Shown: piece after piece, positions 24,501 through 38,465 of the stretch
How the letters are laid out: every line of letters begins with the position of its first letter
How positions within the stretch are numbered: position 1 is the stretch's first letter
From: Tubiluchus corallicola
Lineage: Eukaryota; Priapulida; Priapulimorpha; Priapulimorphida; Tubiluchidae
Assembly: GCA_030141605.1 (NCBI GenBank)
Contig: JAQGDQ010000204.1
Coordinates: 92,501-156,500 of the forward strand
Reading direction: 5' to 3'
DNA length: 64,000 nucleotides
Notes under the pieces: generated by a model
Databases searched by the model: none
The model's input: only the letters and a program-made list of their open reading frames with translations
Told to the model about the DNA's origin: nothing
Position numbers and translations under genes: made by a program

Positions 24501-27500
24501 AATTAACACATGTAAATACACATTCAGTACAACTTACAGGTAAAGTTCCATAGGAAGGTTTTTCATCATGTGACTCATTATGAATTCTACCATAAGATCA
24601 AGGAAAGCACAAGCTAAAGGTCGCGATGGTGACGTTTTTTCAGAAGTAGTTTTTCGGTGTCTCATCGGCTGAAAATTATAAACATGATACACTCTTAGAG
24701 GGCATTATACAAGATGTTTCAAAAGTCACTAATTTGATTTTCAATTTTGTCTGCAGAAAAATCGATCAATGATGTTCAGTCGTGCGGTAAACTCTAATTT
24801 AGTAGTTGCGATTTTTTTTGGTCGATGTTTAAAGTTTTACACCATTTTTTTTGATACTATGCTGATTCTAAAGGAAAGGTGCAAAATCACAGTAAGAAGG
24901 TTTCTAAGCTGGTGCAATGACAATGCTGATTATTGACAGCTTGATACTATGAAAATTTTCATAAATTGTAGATTCAGTAAACAAATTATCACTTGATTTA
25001 TTTTGTAAGTCTTATCTTAATGAATTTTTAAAAATAATAAAAGACTTTTTTTGAGTACACCCAGTATATTACCTTATTTCATTCTTCACAATTCAGTATA
25101 TTTTTATTATTTAGAACCCTAAAATGGAATGTGAAATTGTAAATTTTAATACAGTAAGTCTTCGCCTAGAGACTCCCCATTTAGCTACATTTTGTTTAAT
25201 GACACTGAACATTTGACACCTTTTTCTCACTTAATGACGATTTTTTTACTTTGGTTATCAACAACGTTTTTACCTAATTTGAAACATTAAAACAGTACTT
25301 CTTGCACTATTCTGCTCTAAAAGTGCACTAGAAACAAAAAATTGTGCAATAATTTATGTTCTTGATTCCCGAATGACTGCTAAAATTTAATGCTAGTCAT
25401 TTGTATCAAGCGAGATCTATTTGCCTTTTATATGCCTACAAGCACCTGCGTGCAAACTAAGTATTTATGCAAGGAATTTTGCCTAAAACCTTTTGCTATA
25501 GCAACAACACAAAATTGTCTCAGTGCACTGTTTAACCACTGACTACATTGGGCTTCAATGTTAAGGAAAGAGATATCACTAATTCAGTAGAGGTAAGATG
25601 GATAGGTGGTTTCAAGAAATCAACAGGTAGAAATATCAATAAACTCATAAAACTTTTAATTTGTATGAATTAAGAAGCATTGGAATTTATCTCAGTTTTT
25701 TAACATTACTTTCTATGGAAGTCTTGACTTCATTTAACGACATTTCGCTTAACGTCACGTTTTGTTGAAACGCATTAGCATCATTAAGCGAGGACTTACT
25801 GTACTAAACTCTTTTATTAATTGTTCTGTCTCACATTAAATGTATGGGAATTTACTTTCTTGCAATAAGGTTTTCCCAACATGAACAAGAAACGTTCTGC
25901 TTGCTTTTTTAATTAAATATAAGATAACTATTTAAACATGTATTGTCCGTTATTCTACAATACAAAAGACAAACAAGGCAATTGTCACACTCATTTAATA
26001 TCGGAATTATCTTTTCTTACCGCTTTATACAATGAAACACGAAAGTTCATGTTAACATCATGCATCAGTGAATTAGCATACTGGTCCTCGGCTATGCATG
26101 TTAAGATAATGAGGCAGAGCTTTGCATTGGATTGTCGACATTCATCTAACAGCAAAAATGAGAACTATTAATAAAACAAAACTGCACAAGCACCACAATG
26201 CTTTTAATCAAAGTCCAAGAGAATCCTATGCTGATTTTTCATTTTGTCATGATTTTTGTTAGGCATCAAGTTTTAGGTATATTGAATCACCTATCACCAA
26301 GAAACTTGCAGTTGGGGTAGAGGCTCAGACACTTATATTAATAACGTTAATAATATGTGTTATAAGGTTAAAAAGTGGATAGAGCAAAAATGTGAAAATT
26401 AGGACAAAATGCAACTGAGTCAGACAAGAGTAAACCAGATCCAGACACAGTCAAGTGATAAATAGTCACAAAAAACATTCGCATTGGTCAGCCACACATA
26501 AGCGTAAGAATTTACATTTTTGACGCGAGTATTACTGAGTAATCCATGCTGGCCAGGCATAGCAACTGATAAACACTGACTAATTGTTGAATTGGATCTG
26601 AATTCATTCAGTCTTGTTGTTTATACACTTCCTCTTCCAACAATCCCACAAGTTCTTTTATTACAGCTAATTTGTCTGTGATGATATTAATCTTTTTCTT
26701 AATTATATTTTTTCAAGCTCACTTAGGCAAATTAGTTTTGCATTCATACATTTATGCAGAAAAAATAAAATTTGTGGAACATGTACAGTGTTTTAAAATG
26801 AAGAAAAATTGCTTTACCTCTTATATCTTGAAAGACTATTGAGCTGTACTGTAGAAAAATGACAAGCAAATTTGAAGGTTCACTAACACTTGTCGAATCT
26901 AAAGAAAAACATATTAAAACCAGAAGACGTTAAGCTGTTTTAAATTAATAAAATAACAGCACAGCAATTATTTTATTTTTGAAAAAATACCTTTTTGGAA
27001 TAAGCATCTCCACAACTCCTCACACTGAGCTGGCTCGGGCCCACTACGGCCCCATCCTGAATCCTGGGGGCAAGTAATTTTTTTTTCTACACTGGGTTGT
27101 CAATAGGTGACAGCTCACACTAATTCCTCACACTGAACTGACTAGGATACTCTTACTATGTCCACCATAAGTGTGCAACTGTTGTGACCTTGATCATCCT
27201 CTTGTCTCAGAATTATCGCATATCAAAAATCTCAAGGGTACCCCAAGTGATTTTAGTGTAAAAGGCTTAAATTCAAATTGTGAACGGATGTTGGACGGAT
27301 GGCCACTGAATGTTGTGTGATGGCATAAGGTCCTCAGACTAATCCAATCCCATTTTACATAATTATTAAAATATTCCATTAAAATAATAAAACATGTCAT
27401 ATAAGAGCATAATTATGAATGTATTAATGCAAACAATTTAGACTTATATGCATGTATGCTGACGAAGTTTCTAAGAGTCTAAACTTAAAGGAGAAGAAAG

Positions 27501-30500
27501 GGGAATTTTAAAGTATGTCCCAAAGAACTTTTCACGCAAGGTGAAAAAAAATCATAATAATTAAAACGTTTATGCCCAAAATGGCACTGCATTGCCACCC
27601 CAATGTGCATCACTGTCTCACTGATTTATCAAAAGCACTTATTGATCTTTTTGACAACATAAAGTAATTTAAACCTTTGTCTAGTTAGGAAAAAGTGTAC
27701 ATAAAGGCTCTGATTATTTTTTTCAAACTTTACGCAATATTATTTAAACTTATTTAAAAAAGCTTGCCATTAAAATGGCTGCATTTAATGGTCATCCTTG
27801 GAGTTTTCTACAGTGTTACTGCTAACACAAGCTCTGCATTTAACACAAAATTTACGACAACTTTTCAAGCTTTATTCAAGAAGTGTTTTAACTTTCTTGC
27901 TATGTATTTCAATTGATAAGGCTTATAAATACTAATTACACAGTTTAATTACATAATGAAAAAGTATTATACCTGCTGTGGGGGGCACCAGAGGTGACAC
28001 TGTTGTTCTAGAAGGACTAGTTTCTGTAGTGTGAGACTGTAACAGATTTCAATTATTAATGACAACATACTGCAGAATCTTAAAAACAAATAAAAAATTC
28101 AAAATAATTATAAAGAAATGATCAAATCAGTTTACAAAAAAAGCAAATATGTGTAAGTTTTTATAGTTATTCTCCAGCCGTTCAGTATACAATCCCTTTG
28201 TATAAAAAGTGAAAACTGTTCATAACGAGGTGGCTAACACGCCACAAATACTTGACAAAGACTATGGTACATAAAGGACAAACCCAAAGCATAAGAGTGC
28301 ACTATGTTCAATAACGATTTGACTCAGTGAAAAGTAAGGATGTGCGTTGTCCTTGACAACGCATTTTGCACGTTTTTTGGCATGAAATATATGCCAATGT
28401 AACTATCATATTTCTAAGTAAGAAATGTTAAATTGATTAGAATAAAGAAATTAACTAACATGTGTAAGGGCTGCAATAAAATTCCTATTCAAATGCACAG
28501 CTTCATATAGAGCGAGTAGGATAGCATCTTTCCCACGAATGCTTTGCGCATTGAAACTTGAACCATTCTCTTCAGCCACAAACATACTACCAACCTAAAT
28601 TGTAAAAACCTAGATAGTTAAATTGTTTAAGATAATTAACTCTAATTTACATGACATTTTATATTTTTATTATCATAATTTTACTCTTATGTCATACCCA
28701 AAATTTGATGACTTCCTATCCAACAACTTTATTTCATTAAAAAACGTCTTAATACGTCAATATCTGCAGAAGGTATCAGTAATACAAACAAGTCAGCCTT
28801 CCTAACACACTACAAGCAGTTAGCGAGTGCAATAGTACAAATATATTCTACATCACTACACACTGATCCTTCGGGTTTATAAGGAAATGATGAGCTGGGT
28901 TTCACACTTATGTGTGAGACGCTCCACCACCAAAAAAACTTGTTACGTTTCTATGGTGCGGAAAATGCTCTGATCCCAACACGAAGGTGAAGTTTGTACA
29001 AACACGGTTATCAAAATGCAGACACAGGAAAATGCTGAAAATAAAGCATATAAGTGCACTTACTATACTTGTTAATGCAGAGAAGTAACCTTGCTGTTGT
29101 TCTGGTTGTCTTTTTGCAAAATCTCGATTGAAATCTGACAAGGAGTTAGATAAAACATGCCCAAATCCCTAAAATTAGCAGTAACATAATGGATAACTCA
29201 ATTATCAATAGCAAAGCATTGTAAAAATATGATGCATTGTCGCGATGCTGATTTTTACAGCTAAGTTGTTATTATTTACACTAACTTTATACTTTACATT
29301 ACTTAATGAAAACAGAGTACTGGCCGCATACGTAACACTACATTAGCAATGACTAAAAGTGACTACAACAATTCAATTCAATTAAAAAGAAAGCCAGGGT
29401 GGAGAAAAACCATATGGCCACTGAGCATCCACCCTCACTCAAAATACTGATATAATTGTCTTAGTCAGTGGCGTTAGTAACAGCACCTCTGATTATTGTT
29501 ATTAGTTGAAATTAAGTATTCAGCAGCAGGAAATATAATTACAGTACAGCATGATATTTATTTATTTATTTATTATTATTATATCATATAATTAGAAGAC
29601 TTTCTAAATTCATTTCTAAATGGCTTATACTGTGTTCATTAATTTTCATCTAAGAGCCGTCGGTTGGTAGATGCAACATCTTTGCTATTGTTACAGGCCC
29701 TGCATATCGATTTTTGGAATGTGGGCAAATTCTCATTGAAGTTTAAATGTGCAATCACCAGTAGCAGTAATTAATATAGAAATAATACTGACAATCTACA
29801 TTAAAATTTACAATGCTTACATTAAGTGCAAGTTCGTCATCAAGTATAGAGAGTTTAACAATGTATGGATTGGCAGACTCGTACTTTCTGTAATTAACCA
29901 ACACAGCTAAAAGCAGAACCGCATCCTCACCATGCTGCTGGCGATCAATGGGCGTGGCTAATAACTACAAATAATAAAACCTAAATAAATTCTTTAATTT
30001 AATAACTAATGAAGTATGAACAGATTTTTTTATTTAATAAAACTATATAATGAAGTAAATTGTTATCGCAAAAGGCAATTTATAGTAGTGAAACCAGAAA
30101 ATAATTTGTGCTATAAAAAATCTGTGGCGCTTAACTATAATAACAATCAACTTTATTTATAAGCTCGATAGCCACACAGGAATAATTTAGTAATGTAACG
30201 CTGTAACCTGGTAGTTATGAAACAATATTATAAAAAAAGTAAGGTTTGGTACTATCACAAAGAAATATTCCAATAAAGTAAGTTTAAGAACAATAAAATG
30301 CAAACGAAAATACCTGTGTAACAGATTCGAACACACTATTCAGCATCAGATACTCTAGAATTGTATTTTGACTCACATTGTCAGTTGCCTGAAAAAAGAA
30401 AATTAAAAACATTAACAAAACAAAAAACAAAATCACCCTTTTTGCCAAATTTTTTCATGCACTATTGTATTTGGCAAGAAAAATTATGTGATAGCTTCAG

Positions 30501-33500
30501 AATCAAGGCACAAATACAAATATGAATGTACAATATAATCAAATAATTGTTTCTACTCACCGTTACTAACACCAGTAATAACTTGAGTGACAAACTTTTC
30601 AAACCAACAGGACATTCAGATGTAAGAAAGGAGTTTATGCATTCTAGCAGTGTCTGAAAGAAAACATGAAGCTATTCAAAAGAACAATGGAATTATGAAA
30701 GCAAGTATCATGTTTTTTGGTGTTCATATAACACTATAGTAGCACGTATAATCAATAATTAACCAAACGACTAGAAAGAATGAGGCAGCTAGGATTTGTA
30801 CCTAGTGTCTCCCTCCTAGAATGAATGCACCATTAAGTTACTTGTTGAACATGCATAGACTGTTAAATTTACCGATTCTAACTACCCACAGTTCAATATT
30901 TAAGGTCTATTATAAATCATTGCCAGCTAATTTTATTAAACTGATCAGTTTTGTACTAATATGGAGAGATGGCTCTAATTGATGAAAATTGGACTTGCCC
31001 TTTTACCAAAAAAAAACAACTAAGAATTATATATAACTAAGAGTGACCTTTCAAATATTGCAGAAAACAATTAAGTAAACGTTCTTTGAACAGCAGATGA
31101 CAAACTTCGCCAATATTCAAGATCAAACTAAATTAACCTGCATGATATTCTCAGCACAGTCAAATCCAATCAAAACATCAATGACATCAAAGCCATAATT
31201 GGATAGATTATGTCGATAAACGCCACGAATCAGTGCACATAAAGTCTGCAATGCATGTACTACACGAATCTGATAATCCTCCTTTAATGTCACCATGCAT
31301 TTGTAGAAGAGATTATTAATATTCTCCTGTAATTACAAGAAAAACACTGTGCATTATTTTTAAACACTAGATTGACTTACCACACCACAGAGTTAAATGC
31401 TGAATCCTAACAACACAGAGAAAGCAAGTTCATCTAATAAAACTACAATTTATAATCAATAAGATCAAGAACTCATGTGTGAATATGCAAACTTTGTGAA
31501 TGCATAGCAAAGAAAATTTAAACAATTAATTACGCTATGCAGGTTAAAACACACTTAAGGAATATTACACTCACAGTCAACATACCTTTAAACGAATTAA
31601 CTGTTCAGCACTAAGTTTCTCTAACTCTGCTTCAATAAAAGCTGAATTCACCTGCAACATTAACAAGACATTAGACACTTTGCAGAAAGTACCATAGTTG
31701 CTCAGGTATTTACAAAAATAATACTAGTTTAGTATCAAGCCAATCCCAGACTGATTGTGATTAGCACTGATTTAGCGTAATGTTTTAATTCGCCCACCAA
31801 ATTAATGAATCAAGAGACTATCCAAACTATAACCTCCATCTGCCGAAAAAATGTCACATTTTCTGTAACAATATCATTTGTATCTTTGTTATCCTATCGC
31901 AATGCATTGGCATGAAACATTTTAGTTGCTAATTTAACCAATCGTGATTAAATTATCTTGGTCAAATTAATTAATTGCATGATGGAATAAACTTAAAGTC
32001 TGCCTTGATCACAGGGCCTGTGTGGACAAATGGCCATGACTCTTGTAATCCATAGTTTCCTGGTTAAAATCTAGACTTATTCCTTGATTTTTTCACATTT
32101 CCCCCTTTGTCCAATTTAGATTCCTAACTGTATGAAATAATAATTGCATGTTAACTGCATCAATAATCGATCACCGTATCATTAAGACTAAAATAACTAA
32201 ACAATTAGAACCTGTGCGAGAACATAAACTGTGACTAGAAGTTTCAACAGTAATGCAATTCTGTGAATTATGGTACTTAAAAATGACATTTACAGTAACC
32301 CATGAGCACGTACCTTCAATAGAAATAATTCATCCCAGAATCCAGGATTTCCTAATGATGGATCCTCACCCTAAAACAGAAAAAAACCACAAAATATACA
32401 GAAAAAATCAAGGAAAAGTAGACTCTACCATTAGTAAATTTAACTAATCAACTAATTTTTAATTATAATTTGATTAATTTTAGAAAGACTCAAAAAATTA
32501 AAAAACTAAGCTAAAATACACACGGCATACAAAACTTACACGATTATTATTAAACTGGATCAGGAGTTTAATTGGGCTAGGCTTCAAGTCAGCATGTACC
32601 GGAATTGGTACATTCATGATTTCCCGAACCAAGTATCACTGACGGTCAGCAGGTTACCAAATCAATCACGCAAATTAGGTAACAATAAATTGAAAGCGTT
32701 ACAGGTTTATTTCGATGTCATTGTAAGCTTAAAACAAAAATCTGCAGGCTTTTCTCACACAACCACACTTGTATCCTGGTCCAAAAAGGATGCAAAAAGT
32801 GCACAATAACCAGTAGAGAAATGTAACAATTTACTGACTGTAGTTACACAGATATACCACATCAGATATTCTACTTGGCATATTATTCATATATAAACAA
32901 GCTGCAACACAGCGAAGGCAACTGACCAATAACAGATCACAGTTCAAGGCATGGTCAATTGTAATAACACTGCACAAATACACAATAAAATCTATAAGGA
33001 ATACAGACTTATCGGACAGACAACAACGTATCACCGCTTCAAACAGCTACATCGGCTTATACTTTCATGCGTCATGCATTATTTTTGGGGTGTACCTAAA
33101 AGTTAGTATTTTTTACACAGTCTCAGACAGAGAGACAAAAAAAATCAAACGTGATCAGCTTGATGCATGCATGTCAAAGACAGATAACATATATTTGCTT
33201 TAAATTGGTATATTTATATATGTATGCACTGACGGCAGGAAATCTGAACTTACAACAGATTTGTACACAGTTCAAGAAAGTATGCAAATATAAGCATATA
33301 ATATAATATTATAATCTCTGCTTGGCATGACTTAAGATTAGACAGGTTAAATTAAACAAGATGCAATTTTTGATTTTTTATATATTTCAACAACTTCAGT
33401 CAGAAATCCTGCATTCAGAGGCAAAGCCTACTCAATGAAATGTTTGTGGGGTAACTGCAGCCAGGCCCGTTATCAAGGATATCCCACTAACAAGAGCCAC

Positions 33501-34439
33501 TGAACCAGCAGAGGTGCGTCAGCCACTGAACTAGCAGAGGTGCATCAGCCAAATTCAAATGTACATATATATATATATATATCCCTCTATGAGATGAACA
33601 GCCAAGGTCTACGAATGATACCTCACGGATCGAGTATCAAACCCATGGCACTCACATAAAGTGTGCCAAAGTGTGCATGCCTATCTACTCAGCCATGAAA
33701 CTGCCACAGAAATATATCAAAATCTGTAGTAGTGAATACTTGTGAAATATATTTATTACGTGAAACAGGTGCTGGAGTAGTCCTGTGTATTTATAAATGG
33801 CCAAGTTTTTCAAAACCTTAAGTTATTTTAAGAGATAAGTCTTTAGCAGAACAGCTGATCTAGATAATGAGCGTCATAAAAGTACGTGTCTACTGTAGGC
33901 TGAACCTTCATTGTTAGTATTTACTATCCTATCTTTTGCTATCACAATATGCACAAAGATAAAAAAATCACCATTACACACACACACTAGAATCCTTAAG
34001 ATGCATTTGCCATGTGCATAAAAAACCACACAAAGAATATAAAACAGAGCTTTTGATGGCTTTAGGTGTACACACCCATAGGTAATCTGTAACTAAGCCC
34101 TGAAGATTCAATGCATGGTGTTATTAAACTATACAGTGCTTGTTAAGTGAAAAATAAGTTGGTCTACTTTGGACTAAAATTCGGCAATTTTATTTCCAGA
34201 TAAGCTCTTAACCTTTTGGTGCGGCAAAGTGCAAATAGATATGAGTGTGGTACGAGCATGTGAATGCAGTACCAACTAAGTATTTATCATGCTAACCAAC
34301 ACACACTTACTTATATTAATTGTAATAACATAACTGCACTTACACGAAAAAATGCTTCATATATTTGTACTAATTTTTCCTTAAGCGGCTTCTTTGCATT
34401 AGAACCTTGCCGTAAATAATGCCGTGCTTGGGTTAACAT
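21590..34439 (-). CDS. ARMH3: Armadillo-like helical domain protein 3 (18 exons resolved)
   Basis: Exons in transcription order: 34439-34344, 32370-32314, 31651-31586, 31326-31138, 30653-30561, 30388-30314, 29964-29821, 29168-29064, 28594-28460, 28036-27973, 26898-26818, 26145-26021, 24668-24538, 24315-24227, 23393-23311, 22707-22581, 22188-22034, 21706-21590. They sum to 1932 nt (644 codons) with every phase consistent. Hallmarks of human ARMH3 (C10orf76) appear in order: [106 protein letters not shown] and [20 protein letters not shown]. From the literature ARMH3 is a helical-repeat scaffold at the Golgi that binds PI4KB and links to GBF1/ARF1. The last roughly 30 residues, VR..., are not found: either a further exon is missing or transcription reads through 21590 to a TAA at 21563-21565. 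Confidence 0.93.
23394..24226. other. ARMH3 intron
   Basis: AT-rich intron sequence. It contains a short run of GACT units near 23460-23490 and nothing else recognisable. Confidence 0.55.
25152..25801. mobile_element. pogo/Tigger-like MITE, 650 bp, in ARMH3 intron
   Basis: Inverted termini CAGTAAGTCTTCGCCTAG at the left and CAGTAAGTCCTCGCTTAATG at the right (minus strand), each flanked by TA (25150-25151, 25802-25803). The subterminal TTTAATGACA / CATTTAACGACATTTCGC tracts are typical of Tigger-derived MITEs. There is no transposase. The termini differ from the copy at 19439, so this is a second family. Confidence 0.75.
26899..27972. other. ARMH3 intron with a short duplicated motif
   Basis: CCTCACACTGAGCTGGCTCGG near 27018 recurs with changes near 27124, about 107 bp away. 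The frame at 27194-27400 is unsupported. Confidence 0.45.
30780..30860 (-). mobile_element. Possible tRNA-derived SINE head in ARMH3 intron
   Basis: The minus strand carries a degenerate B box (AGGTACAAATCC, near 30792-30803) behind an A-box-like TTAATGGTGCATTC. The evidence is weak. Confidence 0.3.
33560..33720 (-). mobile_element. tRNA-derived SINE with adjacent (TA)n
   Basis: The minus strand shows TGGCTGAGTAGATAGGCATG (A-box region) and GGGTTTGATACTC (B box, 33632-33644), then a body that ends near a (TA)n tract at about 33563-33581. It lies in the first ARMH3 intron. Confidence 0.5.
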
Positions 34440-35246
34440 CTTTTCTTCCAAAAATGGTTAGAGTTAATTTTACAACCTGGTTAAAGTAACACTGCAATGA
34501 TCTGAAATGAAAAAAAACACACAAATAAACAAATTTGAAAATAAAATACCAGAAACAAAAGATACTATAATTGCCAAAGAGTATTACCTTCCTGTAATAG
34601 CAATCGTAATATGCAGTCTTATTGTAAAGAAAAAAATCTGCAAAGCTAAGTGCAAATTATTACAAGACTTATCTTTAAATTATTATAAACTATCACAAGA
34701 CTTCGTTCATCTCAACAGAATACCTACGTAACCTATGGTATACACACTAGCTGCATGGGCGGAAAGATCCTACAACATCAACCATCCTGCAGGCAATATC
34801 AACATTTAGGACACTCGATAGCAAACCAACAAGGTTTTTACAAAGGGGAAATTCTGGTACTTGCTCTTACTGCGCATGATCCTGGCAAAATCACTACAGT
34901 ACTGAAAACAACACGTGGAGTCGTGGACCTGTAGCAACACTAACCAAGGTGCTTTATTGTTCATTAATATTCAGAACTTGCGCACTTGGTAATTCCAACG
35001 TGACAGACTTGAAAGCATGAAAACTTACTTACAACAACACAATGTTTGAGAAACATGGCATAATTTGGAGGGGGTAACAGCATCACAGGAATTTCTTTAC
35101 AAATCGAATTTTGTTGTTCAAAAACTTCTTCATACATTCAAAAGGGTTCATAATTCATTCACGTACCGAAGACATACTAAGTTGAGTGAATTTCTATGAT
35201 TATATAATGGGGTTAGAGTTAGGCCATTTTTTTCATATTAGCTCGT

Positions 35247-35283
35247 CACGTGTATTTGATATTTTGTCATATGTATGACGTCA
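35247..35283. promoter_or_regulatory. E-box plus CRE pair
   Basis: CACGTG and TGACGTCA lie 23 bp apart, about 0.8 kb upstream of the ARMH3 ATG. They could belong to a promoter of an untranslated first exon. This is inference from motifs only. Confidence 0.3.
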
Positions 35284-37484
35284 TCAGGAACGGATAAACA
35301 GTAAACCGACCGCAATTAATAACATTTTAATGGTTAGCAAAAAGCCTAACCGTCTCAACTAACTAGTGTTTCCAGCGGGTAATCAGGTACCTGAGTAATT
35401 ACCCGCATTGTTTATTATACAAGTCTGATAATTATACCTGGTTCCAACAATGAAAATGCACATATTATTGTTAATACATTGTTTCTGAATTTAAAATTTA
35501 AATGCCACCTTCGTAGCACTTCTACAGTAGCTACGGTAGTCTAAACTATTAATTGCTGGATTACCAGCGCACCAGGCCGATAGTGCATGTGGAGACGAAT
35601 TGTCACCATCTCTGCTAGCTCTTAAAGTGATTACAATGGCTTTGGCAAAAAGTAACGTTTGGAAATATTTTCTAATTTGGAATTATCTCTAACTGTTGCA
35701 ACTGCAAGGCAGATTAAACCACTTTTGCCGTAGGAGTGACGTACATAAAACAACTATAATTTCTTTATCAAGAGGTCAACTATCTAAATGAAATTGTTTA
35801 CTAACATTTAATACTATATTAGGCCACTAATAAAGATATGTTTAAACAATTCTTACATTCAACAACACAAAAAATGACAATATCTAGGTAATTATTATTC
35901 CCTTAACTCCTACACTGTATTAATGTGGTAGCTGTGCTGATGTAGCTGACTCATTGATGTAAAGTATGCATGGGTTTGGAAGTACAGTGTAATTAAGACT
36001 TGTAGGCAGATAAGGGCAAAAACTTGTTGAAGGGCGGTGTGTGACTCATGGGTCATGTCAAGGTAATGCTGCAGTTGGGTGAAATATACCAGTCGTTGCT
36101 TTTATGTACGAATAAAAGTGATTTCAACTCCTTCACTGCTGGTGTATGTTACATCTTACGGTACCCGACGGATATAAGAAAAAGGGTACTCAAGTCTAAT
36201 TTTTGCTACCCATGTAAACACTGGTTTCACCCTTAATCTGAATCGAAGAAGTACAAGAGTACAAAGGTTCATCCCACCCCCTAATTAAGACCTGATGTCA
36301 AAAACTTCTTAAATGTTGCTGTCAGCCAACTAAAGTGTGCCATGACAGATTTCCAAGCAAGCTCTGTGCAAATATGATGGTAAGTGTGAGTGTTTTAGAA
36401 GTATTGTTATAAAGATCTATAAATTCTGATTTAAGCAGTTTGTTTCAGGTGCTGGTATACATAATATTGTTTACCAAGCATGAATAATCCTTAATCCTTG
36501 ACCTTTAAAAGTTATATCTAGATGCTAAGATCATCATCATCCAACTTCTAGTAAAACATACGATACAGCTAATATATTACACAAGCACCTGCAGCCGTCT
36601 TGGCACCCATATTTAAATCCTAAGTAAAGTGATATCATAGGTGCACTTAAGCATCAGACTTGACCTTGACCTTGATCATCATCTTATCTGCTTTAACAGC
36701 TAAGACATGGCCTTTATATCTAGCAACAGCAAGCTTGAAATGGCAGCCATATAGGAGCATTTTCGATTGGCCTCATATCTACAGTTAATCACCTCGGTGG
36801 GTTCTAGCCTTCTGTGTAGGTGAAATGAACCACTTTCCACCATTCTGTTTGTCTATATGATGAGGATCTGGTGGCAATTTTATTTTATTTTACTTTTGTT
36901 TATTGGACTGTGTCAGTTTCTTTGCACTCATTTTTGGATATAGTAAAAGCTTTTTAGATTCAACAAGGTCGAACTGATAAGTTTTGTTTTATTGTAAATC
37001 TTTAAGTGAACCAGTTAATTAAATTGCAAGGTGAGCATAATTTTAGCATTATGTGTGGCAGTCGTTTATGAAACAAAAGTAACAGAAATGGATTCCGATG
37101 GTTAAGTTACTCTGGAACATCACAGAAACGTAATGTTAATTTTCTGGGAATTTCTTTTGATTTATATTTTCCCACGAAAACGTGGCAGCCATTGTTTAAA
37201 ATGTGCTTTTATAACACCTACTATGTTGTCAACTTGTAAAGAAAAAACGTCCCTAGAACTTTATAAAGCGCCCTTTCAGGATTTTCTTCCGGTCTAACAT
37301 TCACAGTACGTACACGTACGTAAAATGGTACCATACATAGCGCGGTAGTACATGGCGAGGTGGTACACATGGATGCCAAGCAAGCATGAAAGCTCAGTTT
37401 ACAGTTTTAAAACCGGCTTAATCATGTCCTTTTAGGCCTACAGTATGCAGTTTTCATCAGTAGTAGAAGCACTCTGGTCAAGTT

Positions 37485-37624
37485 ATGTCGATTGCAAATG
37501 CCAAGTACCACAAAAACAACTTTGAAAAGAAAAAAACATTCTAATATTAAGCATATGTCGATTGCAAATGCCAAGTACCACAAAAACAACTTTGAAAAGA
37601 AAAAAAACATTCTAATATTAAGCA
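37485..37624. repeat. 70-bp tandem duplication
   Basis: Two adjacent copies starting ATGTCGATTGCAAATGCCAA (37485 and 37555) differ essentially by one A in a poly-A run. The near identity implies a recent duplication. Confidence 0.9.
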
Positions 37625-37948
37625 GCTTTTAACGTAAAGAAAATTTAGAAAGTGCAATATACAATTGGCCCAAGAGATTTAAACCAGTCCAAGCATTTCG
37701 TTTGACAGATTACTGGTTAATAATTTTCAAAAAATTACTCATGTTTTCCAACACTTTTTGCTTTCAATAAGGGAGATCTTGAAGCTTCAGCAAAGTTCCT
37801 GAAATTTTTGTTAAGAAGTATAGTTTTGCTTGTTTACTTTTGCGGTGCGCACTGCGCACGTGTTAGCTGGTGTCACTCGTCAGCTGTGGCTTCATTATAG
37901 CGGCGGTGACCAGTTTCTTGCTTTTTTGTTTTTTAACTTATTCAAAGA

Positions 37949-38404
37949 ATGTTGTCTAACGGTTTGTTAGCTTTTCGTTTAACTTTCCGAAAATGCTTGT
38001 CATCGTCACAGTCTCTTGCACGAAGATTCTCTAATGACAATCGAATACCAAAAAATGTAGCAGTGGTATGGTTTGATGTTTCTTTGCTGTGTTCTTAACA
38101 ATAATTGTTTGTTATAAAAATTACGTTGTTTTATTATTGTGTAAAGAGGTGTAGAATTGTTTCAACGTTGTCGTTTGGTCAAAAATCTTTTCAGTTTATT
38201 CATTATAGTGTAATTTCTTAACATGCGCACGTTGCGTGAATTATCATGTACATGTTGTATTTCAGTTATTGGTTTTGAATTGTATAGAATTTTATTGATT
38301 TGTGTGTTTGGCTGTTCCAGTTAATAAAAAATGCCTCAATTAAGAAACTTGAAACAAGGAAAAGACACGACCTTTTGAACTACCACTGTAGCTTATCTTC
38401 AGTG

Positions 38405-38465
<61 letters not shown>

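Larger units (their letters stand above)
34440..37948. other. Divergent intergenic region between ARMH3 and GATD3
   Basis: The two genes point away from each other across 3.5 kb. Visible sites are a CACGTG E-box (35247-35252) and a perfect CRE, TGACGTCA (35276-35283), on the ARMH3 side. On the GATD3 side there is a GC-richer patch with GCGCACTGCGCACGTG (37847-37862) about 90 bp before the GATD3 ATG. No coding sequence is supported inside. Confidence 0.5.
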
